Below are positions 46,150-58,359 of a stretch of DNA of 64,000 bases, in pieces. The notes under the pieces are model-generated. The model ran no database searches. It saw nothing but the letters and a program-made list of their open reading frames with translations, and was not told the DNA's origin. Source of the stretch: Okapia johnstoni. Its lineage: Eukaryota; Chordata; Mammalia; Artiodactyla; Giraffidae. How positions within the stretch are numbered: the stretch's first letter is position 1; the number at the start of each line of letters is the position of its first letter. The stretch covers positions 9,312,001 through 9,376,000 of the forward strand of contig CM044306.1 in NCBI GenBank assembly GCA_024291935.2, written 5' to 3'. The position numbers were made by a program, and so were the translations under genes.

Positions 46150-47440
46150 TACAGAAAATTAAGGTACTTAAAAACTTTTTACTGTGAAAACATTCATATA
46201 CAATGTAGAGAGAACAGCACAGGGAACCGCCATGCTCCCCTTATTCAGCTTCAATAATTACGAGGTGGGATCAGGCAATTCCTCTCCTGTCCCCACGTTA
46301 CTTCACACCAAGTTTTAGATACTACATCATGTCTGATGTCCATAAATAAAAGCATATTAACTCAAAAAAAAAAAGACACAATGAACATGATCTCAGAATG
46401 AAAACAATGTGTAAAGGTTTTTCTCATGAAAACTCACTACAATGTCCCTCTTCTTGTCAACATCTCATATCGCTGAGGACTCTGTCATGGGCAGAGACAT
46501 GGGTTTGGGAAACTCTTGAAGCTAGAGGATAAGCAGAACTTGGGAGATTTAACCCAATTTCATTTGAGATAAATAACTTAGAGAACACCTACCCTATATA
46601 GCCCACTCCTCAATGTGGAGTCGAGATTTTGAACAAATCGAATTTTTCCAGTTTTGACAGAAAAACGAAACCTCTACATCACCAATCCCACCCGAAACAT
46701 TAACCAACAACCTACAAATGATTTCTCTGTGAGGTGCAGCCACCTAGCAAAAAATGCCCTTGTAATACATCATCAAAAACCCTCTGATGTACACACCTGG
46801 TAACACACTCTTCAAAACTCTGCAGGATACTCTTTCTAGCCCACGTTTCCCACTGTCCAGGAACAGCTCATACTTATCTGTGCACATTTCTACTTCTACT
46901 CAAACTCGATCGCCATTCAAACACATTTTCTCTCCCTCCTCCCTGTAAATGCACTTTTCCAGCATAAACTGCGCTCAAGACTCACAGGGTCAACCACGTG
47001 CTGCAGGGGAGGAGTCCCAGAGGCTGGGGCCTCCTTGAGGCACTTTTACAGGGGCCTCTGCAGCAAAGCCAGCTCCGGGCCCCAGCCAGGAAAGAGCAAA
47101 CTGAGTGTCCCTCTCCCCGGAGACCTGATTCTCCACCTCCCTTACAGACGGTGGACTGAGACAGGACCAAGATGTTTTTCCTCTCTCTTCCATCTTTACT
47201 TTAGGAGGCTGCTCTAGCTCCGGGAACCCCAGGGGAGACCCAATACTACCAGACCAAAGAAATGGGTATTTTAAAAACTCACATCTTGAACCCACCCCTT
47301 CACCATAACTACGAGGAAGGTCAGGAGTGAGCCTTCCCACAACTCTTACAAATAAGATAAAGGAACAAGACATCAGCCCTGCTGCCAAACCGAATGCCCT
47401 CCCCCTGATTCTAACTTAAGCCACTCCAGAGAAAATATGA
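46150..47440 (-). other. USP36: USP36 intron 1, unique part
   Basis: Between the 5'UTR exon and the minisatellite, the intron is largely unique. About 46,180-46,350 ('aacattcatatacaatgtag', 'cttattcagcttcaataatt') resembles an old LINE fragment. No exon is seen. Confidence 0.55.
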
Positions 47441-47621
47441 ACCCAGCATAAATGATGCTTCTGTGCGTAACGACCGTGCCCAACACCGTCACAGGCTGCT
47501 GCCTCCTGGCCTGCCTGGGCTCCTGACCGGGCCAGCTCTCCCCGGCACCGTGGGTTGCTCTGAAGTGCAGGCAAGAGCAGAGGGCAGGCCTGGGGCACCC
47601 CGCACGGAGGGCACACTTCCT

Positions 47622-47830
47622 GGGCCTCCCCGTGGACTCCCGAGCCCTCGGGGACGGCGCAGCCCTGGAGCCTCCCCGGAACCCCTCGGGGATGCGCACC
47701 TAGGGGCCTCTCCGTGGGCCCCGGAGCCCCTGGCGAACGCTCGGCCCCAGGGCCTCCCCGTGGACACCGGAGCCCCTCGCGGACGGCGCAGCTCCGAGGA
47801 CCCGTGGACCTCCAAGCCCCGCGCAAACAT
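47622..47830. repeat. 46-base GC-rich minisatellite
   Basis: Five degenerate units begin at about 47,623, 47,670, 47,705, 47,751 and 47,798, with a core like 'ggcctccccgtggac', 'gagcccctcg' and 'ggacggcgcag'. The array lies in USP36 intron 1, about 110 bases beyond the exon 1 donor. It creates spurious long open frames on both strands. Confidence 0.8.
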
Positions 47831-47940
47831 CCATGTCTCCCCGCCAAGTGTCCACGGGTGCGCCCCACGTCAGGCGGCAAACTCCCGGGGGAAGTCCCAC
47901 AGCCAGCCTGCGCGCCGCCCCAACCCAGCCCCCAGCTTAC

Positions 47941-48150
47941 CCGGCCCTCAGCTGGCCCGGCTACAGGCCAGCGGCGTTGGCGTCTACTCGGCACGGCCCC
48001 GCACACGGACCATCCGGGTCTCCGGCGCCTCACACACGTGTCACGGCGACTCTTAAAGCAGACGCGGCGTGAGGCCCGCGCGGCGGAACCCCGAGAGGCC
48101 CCGGGCAGCTTTAAGAGGCGGTGCTATCTTCCGCCCTAGTCCCTGGGTCC
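47941..48150 (-). other. USP36: USP36 exon 1, untranslated (5' end approximate)
   Basis: A strong donor (CCGG|GTAAGC, GT at 47,940-47,939) on the minus strand lies in the CpG island and is the best candidate for the end of the untranslated first exon. The transcription start is not determined; 48,050-48,150 is an estimate from the CpG density and from CRE-like sites just upstream. Confidence 0.55.
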
Positions 48151-49379
48151 GCCCATAGTCGCTGGACGCTCCCGATACGTCACCTCCCCCATCTTACGGC
48201 CCCGCCAGCCTACGCGATGACGTAAGCACGCAGAGTCGGAGGCGCCCCACCCTCTCGGCCGGCGCCTGGCGAATTCCCGCAGAGCACGAGAAGTGCCTGC
48301 TTCCGGGTCCGGCGCACGGGGCGTTCCTTGGGCAGCGTCTCGGGGCCGCTAGTTTTCGCCTGCCGTCCTGGCGGTGGCGTGGGGCGGGCGCTTGGTCGCA
48401 CCCTCCAGGGCATTTAGTGACCGAGACACCGATCCGGCGACAAGAGGGTAGCAGGCCCAGTAAAGCCCGGAGAGCGGACCGAGAGCTCTTGGGATGAAGG
48501 GGTCGGGAGTGATGGCATTTGACCTTCGCCGTGTCCCGGGCCCTGCTCAATTCCTTGACCCCACCTCCCTTGCTTCATTTCAGAACCGTCATCCGCTGAC
48601 AGCTACGTTAAGGTTGTGGTTGAATGTTTGCAAACACGTTTCTCTTTTTCGTATTTTAAAAAATCCTTTTCATCTGAATCCTCTTGGTTACCATCCGTCC
48701 TGGTCTTCAGGGCAGGTGGAGAGAGTATGATCCTAGGCCTGACCTCCAAATACTTCACGGAAGCAAAGGAATATTGTTACTCAACAGTAAACGACTTTTT
48801 CCAAAAGGCAGCACTGGAGTACACAACCCAATCTGCTGTGTCTTTGGAAGACAAATGTGAAAGGCAGGATGGACGGTACATATTGGGTGAAGCAACTAGA
48901 AGCCTTGAGCTAGTTGTCATGCTCCTTCCCACACAGTCCTTCAGGCGGAGGAGGGTGGGGGCTGGCGATGGCAAGAGAGAATGGGTGTAACTGGAACAAA
49001 ATTCACCTGTAGTTATCACTTGGGGGGGGTGATGTTATTTTGAAAAAGCAAACAAACATAAGCTGGCAAGAGCCTGTGAGAATCCTCAACTACAGGGATT
49101 CAGATTGGAATTTGTCACTGAATCCATTCTGTGCCCTAAAACAATGACTCAGACAAAGATTGTTTTCACTAGTCCAAGCCTGATACAGTGAATAAACCAG
49201 TGATTAAAAGCTGGAGGCAGGTGAAACAGAGGGCTAGTAACTAGCTGGAGAATGAGGAGACCTCAGTTTTATCCCAGCTCTATGCTAATTAGCAGGTTGC
49301 TTTGGAGCCTGAACTAACCCAGGCCTCCATGTGATCATCTATGATCTCCAGCAGATCTTGATTCTAATAACAATACCAA

Positions 49380-49575
49380 TGACATTTGCTCCTGTTAACT
49401 GAGTTCATATTATGTGCCACATACCGAACTGGCCACTTACCCACAGTATCTGATTTAATCCTCATGGCAACCCTACAAAAAGATACTGTTCCCATTTTAC
49501 AGATGAAAAAACTAAGCCTGCAGGGTCCCAGCAAGCAAGTGGTGGTTTAAACCCAGGTTTCTCAGGCTCCAAGTT
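49380..49575 (+). repeat. MIR SINE
   Basis: 'tgagttcatattatgtgcca', 'ttaatcctcatggcaaccct', 'cccattttacagatgaaaaa' is the well-known MIR core wording. Confidence 0.85.
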
Positions 49576-49799
49576 TACACCTTTGGCTCAAGCCCTCAGA
49601 GGTAACCCCCAAATTTCTCTGAGATGACAACCCTGTTGCCTGAAAGGCCCACATGCTGCTTTAGAATGTGATGTGAGACTTGGAAGTCAGGAGGAACCTT
49701 TGGCCACACACATTTCCACCCTACTCCCCTCTCAAATACCCTCCTAGAAGCCTTCTGAGTGAAATCTAGAGGTGTGTTCACATGGCCAATATGAAAGTC

Positions 49800-50035
49800 T
49801 TTCCTAAAATGCTCAATCTCAAAGGTCACTAGAGAAATGCAAATTAAAATCACAGTGAGCTAGCATTCCACACTCTCTAGAACTGCTGGAAACTAACAGA
49901 CTACATGTTGGAGAGAATGTGGAGTGGATAGATTGTAAAACTGCAGGGATTGGAAAATGATGCAACCATTTGGGAAAATAACTTGAATGTTTCTTTTATG
50001 TAACATACTTACCCTATGAGCACATCCATTGCTGT
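49800..50035 (+). mobile_element. L1 ORF2 3' fragment
   Basis: 'gagaaatgcaaattaaaatc', 'atgttggagagaatgtggag' and 'atgcaaccatttgggaaaat' match the late ORF2 region of L1 in sense orientation. Diverged. Confidence 0.8.
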
Positions 50036-51009
50036 CACCACGGCAACTGAACACTGCCTGTAGGCTGGTAAATTCCAAACATGCAGACCTCTCTCGCCCT
50101 TATCCAGTTCCTTCTGGACACCTCCAATAAAGGGCCCATGACCATCTTGAAACTCATCATGCCCAGAAATGGATGCTCCCCACGCTCCGCTGAGCTTCCT
50201 CGCCTTTCTGCCCTGTTGCCCACTTGGCCTGGTGTGCTGGAGTTCAGACCAAATCCTTGCCCTTTTCAGCTGTTTTCCCAGTGAATCTGGCCACATGGGG
50301 GCACTGCTGAGACTGGCAGTGGCTTTCTGGCAGTGGCATCGGCTCCATCCAGGGAGGCGTACTGCAGTTGCAGCCTCCCACCTGTCCTCTCCCTGGGCTG
50401 TGATAGGGCAGGCTCCTGCCTCTTCCCCTCCACCCTCGAAGTGCTAACAGCTTCCTGCTGTTCCCTTGGCTTCTCAGAGAGTTTCTTCCATCAGGATGTA
50501 ACCAGTCCCTGCCTTAATCCCTGCTGTTTTAAAGTCTGTGCAGAGTGGTTTGGGGGTTCCTGGTTGGACTTGGACTGATGCAGACTATAATCCCAACATC
50601 CACCTGCCTGGCTAGCATCCTGAGTTCCCCCCTCTCCCTCACTCCCATGTAAATTCTTAATGAACTTTGCTAATTTTACTTTCCAAAGATTTCCTCAAGC
50701 CATTCCCTCCACTCCATCCAATTGCCCAAGGAAAGCCGCTCTCTGCTTTCCTCTACTTTACTGGATTATAACGGAGTCCATTGCTCAAACTGGCAAACAG
50801 AATGATACACTTAAAAGGCCTACCCAAACCCATTTCACTTCTGTCTGAAATCCTTTCCTTTTCACTCCCTGCTGTGCCCCACCCCTGCTGATAGGAAAGC
50901 CAAGCTCTTTAGCATGGTCTCTAATAGCCTGGGGGATGAAGGTGGGGGGTGGCTTCTGCCTGCCTTTCCCCTCCTCCCCAGCCACTCCCTGCCTTGGATC
51001 CTTTAGCAG

Positions 51010-51297
51010 GTGTTGTTCAGTCACTAAGTCATGTCTGACTCTGTGTGACCCCACAGACTGCAGCACACCAGGCTTCCCTGTCCTTCACTGTCTCCCAGAG
51101 TTTGCCTGAACTCATGTCCATTGACTCAGTGGTGCCATCCAACCATCTCATCCTCTGTTGCTCCCTTTTCCTCCTGCCCTCATTCTTTCCCAGCATCAGG
51201 GTCCTTTCCAATGAGTTGGTTCGTAACATCAGGTGGCCAAAGTATCGGAGCTACAGCATCAGTCCTTCCAAAGAATATTCAGGGTTGATTTCCTTCA
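51010..51297 (-). mobile_element. BovB LINE 3' fragment
   Basis: 'gttcagtcactaagtcatgt' through 'cagcatcagggtcctttcc' to 'ttccaaagaatattcagggt' is the reverse complement of the BovB tail, longer than the copy at 28,512. Confidence 0.9.
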
Positions 51298-51802
51298 GTA
51301 GAGCTAGTCCCCACCACCTACCCCCCACCCCACGCCAGGCCCCAATCAGGCCATCTCTACTCCAGGCTCAGGCTGGTCTTTGGCCTAAAATTCCCTTGCC
51401 TGCCTGTCCTTCAATCACCTCCTCTGGCACCACCTTCTCCAAGAAGTCTTTCTGGATTCCCCCTATGCTTGTCATTCGGTTGGTGCTGTGTTTGACTGGC
51501 AGAACATTCCACTTCTACATTCAGCTGGAAATTGCCTGGATTTCTCTTCCCTTCCCCACCATGCCTCATTTCATCTGTGTGTCCCTAGGCCTAGTGCACA
51601 AAGGTACACTGGATAAATGTGAAATCCAACTAAATGGCAAATAAAGTGCTAGAGATGAGATAACTGGATAATCTCTAAATCCTACAGGAGGAAACCAGAG
51701 AAACACTGAAGATGAAAGAATAAAGTATTCTCAATTAAAAAAAAAATAAAGCTGTAACTGAAATGAATCTAATTAGAACTTATCTATTTTTTTTAAAAAA
51801 AA

Positions 51803-52091
51803 GGGCATCCCTTGTGGCTCAGTTGGGGTCGAAAAGAGTTGGACACAGCTGAGCAACAGAACTGAACTGAACTGTGGCTCAGCTGATAAAGAATCTGCCT
51901 GCAGTGCAGGAGACCTGGGTTCAATCCCTGGGTTGGGAAGATCCCCTGGAGAAGGGAAAGGCTACCCACTCCAGTATTCTGGCCTGGAGAATTCCATGGA
52001 CTGTATATAGTCCATGGGGTCGCAAAGAGTATACTGTATATAGTCCATGGGGTCGCAAAGAGTCGGACACGACTGAACGACTTTCACTTTA
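51803..52091 (+). mobile_element. Rearranged Bov-tA SINE
   Basis: The head 'catcccttgtggctcagttg' is followed by a BovA tail-like insert (51,824-51,871) and then by a nearly complete Bov-tA. Near the 3' end a 31-base segment (actgtatatagtccatgggg...) is duplicated at 52,000-52,030 and 52,033-52,063. Confidence 0.85.
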
Positions 52092-52632
52092 AAAAAGAGG
52101 TGGGTTAACAAATTAACAGTATTGTTGCCCAGAAGTCACCTGGGGGTTCCTTAGCTTGGAGGTTGAGGTAAAAGGGATTAGATGCTCCCCACCCCCCACC
52201 CTCCCATTTCACAGCCTGTAGATGACCAAAGATTTATGCTAATTTCTGGAAATATCTACATCACATTTCTAATTGTAAATTAATCATTGTTCTTCTTTTA
52301 CATCAGTCATTGTTAAGTTTGGGTTCCTATGAGCTGCTCCTGCTGGGCTTACACAACCCTTAAAATTTTCAGTTTCTAGAAACTGCCAAATTAGATCTAA
52401 ACCCGGTCTGGTTGAACTCACCAAGGAAAAGCTATGTGGCAGGGCTCCCAGAGTTTTGCTTTAGGCCTTCTTTCCCCTGCATGCAGATATCCTGCAATGG
52501 AACTGGGCCTGTGTTTGGTGGTTTGGCCAAAAAGTAGCCGATGGGCCTTAAATCCCTGTGCTGGCCGTGGCCACGCGCTTGCCTCCTGCTTCCCTTCCCA
52601 GGCAAAGCTTCCTCTCTAAGAAAACTCATCCT

Positions 52633-52793
52633 GGAACTTGGTCCCTGGTGGTCCTGTGGCTAAGACCCCAGGCTCTCAATGCAGGGGGAGCCCAGGTTCG
52701 ATCCCTGGTTGAGGAACTAGAGCCCACATGCCGCAACTAAAGATTCTGCATGCCATAACGAAGACCCAACGCAGCCAAATAAATACAATGGAA
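52633..52793 (+). mobile_element. tRNA-Glu SINE
   Basis: 'ttggtccctggtggtcctgt' to 'acccaacgcagccaaataaa'; a shortened CHR-type form. Confidence 0.85.
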
Positions 52794-54544
52794 AATTCAC
52801 GCAGAGTAAATGCCACAGGTGTGTATTTTCCCTATGTGTTTGGGAGTAGCTTCCCTCACCTGCCAATACTGAAATCCTGCTTGAATCTTTGCAGAAGCCG
52901 GGCGATCCCCTGTCCCCATGGCTTTCATCACACCTCCCCCTCCTCTCTGCAAACCCACCTCCCTTTCCCAAACTCTCCCGCAAGGCCTCATCCAACTGAG
53001 TGTTGCTCCTGCCGCTGGGTCTGGTCTGGTCTGCTCCTTTCCCCTGGGGTATCTCTTGTTATTCTTTGTAGCACGGTGGTCCTTTGCATGACTCTGTTAC
53101 TTTCCTCAAAGCATTGCATGCATCTGTTTGGCCTCAGGACTAGATTGCATAAACCTTTCAAGAGTGTTCAAGACCCTGCCTTTTCAGTCCTGACACCACC
53201 TTGCTTGCAGGCCCTTACCCCCAGCGCTGCCCAGGGAATATACAGTAGGCCCACCTAGACTTCTCCTTGCCATCTGGGCTTACCTGGGAAGCAGGTGGGT
53301 AGAGACAGAGGGGCCGTGGGCAGAAGCTGTGTGTTGAATGGTGTTGAATGGCTGAATGGTGACTCAGTCCGTCCAGTGCCGGCGAGAGGAGGTGGTAGGG
53401 GTCATCCCCAAGCCAAAGAGTCTGAGAATCTATAGTGCCTCCTTCCCTCCTCCTTCTGGCTGAAAACAGAGGACTCCGAGGCTCTGGAAGGTGGTGGGGG
53501 ACACCGAGGGAAGGAGTCCAGTTTCCAAATCAGCCGTAGAGGGAGTCCACCAAACGTCTCCATTGGTCCTGGCAAGAAATCAACTCCTTTGTGTCAGTCC
53601 CTGGGTTGCTGGGGTCATTTGCTCTGACATCCAGAGCTGCCTTAGCTGGTACACCTTTGCTTCCAGACCATAGGGCAAGGCTTTCGGGTTCCCAGGGTTG
53701 TGGGAGTGCTACATCTGAGGATGAGCCCTAGCACCTGGGAATACAGCGTGGGGTGGGGGGTGATATTCCTTGTGTGGTTGGAAGATGTCCCATAATGACA
53801 GGGTGACACCGCATCACAGTTTCCCAGGACAGGTGGCTGGACACCTACTGGCCCCACTAATTGTTCATGGCAGCCCCTTTCTCTGTCAAAAGTGTCCTGG
53901 TTTGGAAGACACAGAATATAGAGATGAATTTCCCAGATAGTTGAACTTTATCCTTTAAGTTTGGAAATTACAACTTGCAACAAGGCATCTTGATGTGACC
54001 AAGTGTCCTCACTGAGACTAGGATTTTGCTGTCACTGTTGCTGCGAAATTCATAAATAAAGGAGAGAAATTTGCCTTTGTTCTGAAAACAAACCACTCAC
54101 TACAAGGCTCTAGAAATGGGAGGTACAGACAAGAATAAATAAATAAAATTATTAAAAAAAAAAATTCAAGCTCTGCTCTCTTGGTTTGATTTTAAGTTAG
54201 ATCAGATAAGCATGTCCAGGAATAATTTCGGGGGGGAAAAGAGTGCCCCTCAAACATCTGAAGGGTTTTCACCAGCCCTGGTGGCTCCCCCACTCCCTTC
54301 CCACCCTCCACCCCCAGCCCTTATCCTAAACTGGGTCCTGCAGAGGCTTCTGTGTTTCCACTCTGAACCCACATTTGTCTGTTGTGGGTTCCGACCCGAG
54401 CGCCAGGCTGTCCTCAGTTGCCCCCAATGCTTTTCTTTCACAGAATGAGCAAAGCTGAGGTGGGGGAACAGTGGTGTCTGGTAGGATCCCTAACAATCTG
54501 CTTACCCCATATGTGGATCTTCAGATGGACTGAAAACTGTTTGC

Positions 54545-54995
54545 AAAGATCAAGAAAAGGGAAGATTGTTGAAACTGGATCATGGGTGTGTGGAGTTTAT
54601 GATGTCATTCTCTGCATTTCTGTATGTGTTTGAAAATTTCCATAAGAAGTGCTTTTTAAAAAGTCATGTTTGACCTAAATACATAAAATGAATGAAATGG
54701 TTGTGTCTAAGCCTCAAATGTTGCCTGCAGGTCAGAACAGGCACCGATGCCAAGGAGGGAGGGGGCAAGGAGGAGACCTGTAAACATGGAACCTTGCAGG
54801 AGCAACTGCAATGTATGGATCTTATTTGGATCCTGATTCAAAGCAACAAACTGTAAAAAAGCATTAACGAGACCATCAGAGGTGTCTGAACACCGACTAG
54901 TCCGTGACATTCATGAATTATAATTATGTTCTCCAGGTGTGATTTAAATATTTTGGAAAGGTTTTAAAAATAGATTTTTTTTAGAGATACGTACT
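54545..54995 (+). repeat. Old L1M-type 3' fragments
   Basis: 'tctgtatgtgtttgaaaatt' (54,617) and 'cttatttggatcctgattca' (54,821) are wording of old mammalian L1 3' ends. They are in reverse of the usual order, suggesting two insertions or a rearrangement. Identification is by eye. Confidence 0.5.
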
Positions 54996-55320
54996 GAGAA
55001 CAGACAAAACTGACCTCTAGAAACTTCCTGATAACCTTGGGCAGGGTGGTTGGGCAAGTAGGTGCAGAGAAAGGAAACAGTGGGTTGATGGTGGGAGATG
55101 CAAGATGGATGCTGGTCTGTGTGTGTGTATGTGTGTGTGTGAGTCTAAGATATGCTCCATAACAGAAAGGGAGATGTAAGTACCAAATGAAGGGACCCTG
55201 TCCTGCCTCTTGGCCAATTTAAGAAACCACATTCACTGTCATCTGCCCTAGTTCTCTGACACATCCCATGTAGATCTCCAAGCCCCCGGGCCTGTTTCTC
55301 AGGAGATAAACCAACCCATA

Positions 55321-55531
55321 GACTTCCCTGGTGGCTCGGTGGTAAAGAATCTGCCTGCCAATGCAGGAGACATGGGTTCCATCCCTGGGTTGGGAAGATG
55401 CCCCTGGAGAAGTGAATGGCTACCCATCCCTGTATTCTTGCCTGGAGAATCTCATGGACAGAGGAGCCTGGTGGGTTACAGTCCATGGGGTCCCAAAGAG
55501 TCGGACACGACTTAGTAACTAACCAACAACA
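55321..55531 (+). mobile_element. Bov-tA SINE
   Basis: 'gacttccctggtggctcggt' to 'gtcggacacgacttagtaac', complete, just beyond the distal TIMP2 poly(A) site. Confidence 0.92.
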
Positions 55532-55632
55532 GCCCAACCCTCACCCTCCCCTGTTCCAAAGTTAGAAAGGGGCAGCTCGGAACGTCAGAAATGACCACAT
55601 GGAGACAGCCAGCGTTCTCACTGATAATACTG

Positions 55633-55638
55633 TTTATT
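55633..55638 (-). terminator. TIMP2: TIMP2 distal poly(A) signal AATAAA
   Basis: The minus strand reads GGACAATAAACAGTATTATC followed by GT-rich downstream sequence. It would end the long 3'UTR. Confidence 0.8.
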
Positions 55639-58265
55639 GTCCACGGACCGAGCGGCCACTTGAGAATGACACAAAGCATCGGAGACATGCGCTGTCTGCT
55701 TGTCGACTTTCAACAACTCTCACGTGTTCCCAGCACAGGAAGGTCTCAAGACTTCATATTCCAGCAAAATCACATTGCCCCAAAATTGAAAAAACAAACA
55801 AACAAACAAAAAATCCAAACAAAAACGAACAAGATCAACAAAGCTTTAAATTACGGCGGCAGGTCCGATATTTCTTAATACTTATCAAGCAAAGATTTGG
55901 AAATAACTACAATGTAAACTTTATTTTAAATATTTTGAGTCGCTCGCAGAAGACAAGAATAGAGGGAGGAAAGAGCAGTGCTTAGAACATAACATATAAA
56001 TTAATGCCAAATGGAGAGCCTTCTTAAACTATATATATATGGCAATTACTGACTGTGAGGGTATTTGAGTGGCTTCTTGGCCACCATTGTGTTCTTCATC
56101 TTGACTTTTTTTTTCCTGCTCAGCATGGCTACAAGACCAATGTGCGTGGATTGAATATAAAGGCCATCTTTTAGAACCAACCTACACAAAGATTCTTTGC
56201 TTTGTAATAATTGGAACCAGAGAACAAAACATAGGAGACAGAAAAGCAACGGTACTCAAAGAACGGAAGAAAAGGTCTGAAGGAGTCACCACCATAGACT
56301 AGCTACCATGCCATTTCCACTCTAGATCCAAAGCTCCCACGATGCAGAAACCTTTGGGGAAAAAAAGGTGTGAGTCTAACCCCTATCAAGGGTAATAGAA
56401 AACACAGCACAGGAATGATTACAACTGATGTCAGAAACAAACCAAAACATTAAAAAAAAATCAGCAGAAACAGGAGTAAATGTTACATATGATAACACTG
56501 TACAGGAAGCAGACGAGGGTGGGGTGTTATATTGACTGGAGGGTCTGGTGTTCTTATATATACTTAAATCACACGGACTGGTCCATTATGACATCTTACA
56601 AACTTTCTATCACTGCACAACATGAAGATGCCCTTGGAGTGGGCCGAATTCCTGGAGAGTCCCCTAGTCTGCCCTAGAAAGGGGGTCATCAAAATCTGTG
56701 CTGACCAGGCCCCCGGGTGGGCATGGGGGCTGCATGCCACGGTGGGGGAGGGTCAGGAGTCTTAGAGGTGCTTTGGGGTCACCACAGAATAGAGCAGGCT
56801 TAGAAGATGACTTTGGAAGAACTCTGCAGAACGACTACTCCCAGGCCAACAGACTCCAGTTTCATTGTGTGTGTTTGCATAGCGTGCATGATAAACTCAG
56901 GACAATTGACCTTTACAACACAAGTGGGGAGAAAAAGGAGATTATCTTTACTGTTACTGAGAAATTTCTGCCTCCGTTAACCCCCGTTTTACTGGCATCA
57001 GGAAACTACCTTTAGGGAACAGCTAGGCTCCTTAGCTCCCTATGAAGTTTCTTAACTTGACGATCTTTGTAATACAAGAAATATAAGCAGAGGAGGGCAG
57101 GTACACCGGTAAATGTGGGTTCACATATTCCCTAAGGATTCATCTTTAGCAGAACGAGATGTCTCTTAAGGCTGGCCACAGTGTTCTGGAGGCCCAGAAA
57201 AGTCACGAGCGCTTTACTGACAACACCTCCCCACCAAAATTCATCCTTCCCAAGGGAGGACTTCATTCTGCGCTTCGCTGACTTCACTGTGGAGTTCCCC
57301 CACACTTCCGGCGCACTGATGGTCAGTCTTCCAGGGGGCTCACACTGTTAAGACTCTGGCACCTGCTTGGGGGGCTCTGAGGTGTGTTGGGGGACAGGGC
57401 AGGACCCAGCTTTTGATGTCTTCAAGATGTGCCAGACAGCAGGGGGAGCTCATGCCACTGGCCACACAGAGCCCCTCGCAAAGCCAATTTGTGCCCCTCG
57501 ACCTGGGTGCCCGAGGCCAGAAAGAGGAGCGAGTGAGAGGGGACTTAGCAGCTCAGGAACGAACTCTAGGGGCAGCCAGGCCTTCCTGCCAAACGTCTGC
57601 GCCAGGGTAGGACGTCATAGACTCCCTCAAGGGCTGGGGCGTGTCCTGCGGGCCGGGGATGGGATGGAAAGGACTTGGCTGGAACTGAAGCCTGCCACCC
57701 TCACATCTCTACGAGGCCAGGGAGGGAGGCTCCTGCTGGAATCCTGCAGATTAATATGATTAACTGGGGATCCTTCAAGAGCAAGCCACTGGTCCAGGGC
57801 TGCTCCCGGAAGTCACAGACGCTGAGAGTCCATGGTGGGCGTAGGAGAGACAGGGGGTGCACAGGGACCACCACGCTAGGGCCAGAGGTGTGGAAACTGC
57901 AGGAATCGAGGGACATGCCCCTCTCAAGATGAAAGGGACCTGGTAGGCCTGCTACACAGTCTGGCAAAGACCCTCGAAAGATCCTGCAAAATGTACATTT
58001 CCAGGCTCTGCCCTGACCAGGCTTGGGGACCCCAAGTGCTGTCTGCTCAGCGTTTGTGACAGTGCCAGGGCTGGGCTCGGGAGGGATGCCTGTGCGTCCG
58101 GCCCCTGCCCGCACCCAGGGAAGGGAGACCAAGACGCACGTTGCCCAGGCTGGCGGATGGGGTGTGGGGCCCATCTCTGCCTTCAGACCCACACCTGTGT
58201 GTTTAAAAGGAAGATGGGGGTGGAGAGGAGAATCACACTAACTTAAAGCCACTTGGATGACTGTT

Positions 58266-58271
58266 TTTATT
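58266..58271 (-). terminator. TIMP2: TIMP2 proximal poly(A) signal AATAAA
   Basis: AATAAAAACAG lies 89 bases after the stop codon. Use of this site would give the roughly 1-kb TIMP2 mRNA described in other mammals. Confidence 0.75.
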
Positions 58272-58359
58272 CATGCTGTTTCCAGGAAGGGATGTCGGAG
58301 CTGGACCAGTCTGAACTCTTGGACGCTGTCGATTGGCCCCAGGGGTGCTGGTGGCCTGC

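Larger units (their letters stand above)
47450..48490 (-). promoter_or_regulatory. USP36: CpG island / USP36 promoter
   Basis: A GC-rich, CpG-dense block without a TATA box. Two CRE/ATF-like sites lie at 48,176-48,183 (tacgtcac) and 48,218-48,225 (tgacgtaa). ETS-type cttccg cores are at 48,128-48,133 and 48,300-48,305. The downstream half contains a 46-base minisatellite. Such promoters often fire in both directions, so a divergent plus-strand transcript toward TIMP2 is possible but not shown. Confidence 0.8.
48491..55612. other. USP36-TIMP2 intergenic interval
   Basis: No protein gene could be supported. The interval contains a MIR, L1 fragments, BovB and several SINEs (listed separately), with unique sequence between. 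The stretch 48,490-49,010 next to the CpG island is where a divergent transcript would start, if there is one. Parts of 50,090-50,570 and 53,300-54,540 are unique and featureless by eye. Confidence 0.65.
55613..58359 (-). other. TIMP2: TIMP2 3'UTR (long form)
   Basis: From the TIMP2 stop codon the minus strand runs 2.7 kb to a poly(A) signal at 55,638-55,633. The length agrees with the long (about 3.5 kb) TIMP2 mRNA known from other mammals; a proximal signal at 58,271-58,266 would give the short form. Notable is an aaac-rich stretch at 55,790-55,830. No SINE interrupts it. Confidence 0.85.

Noticed and set aside
47416..48056. Open frames of about 200 codons on both strands at the USP36 promoter
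   Set aside because: Produced by the GC-rich minisatellite and CpG island; they cross the probable exon 1 donor.
51045..51644. A 199-codon plus-strand open frame
   Set aside because: It starts in an antisense BovB fragment and continues into unrelated intergenic sequence.
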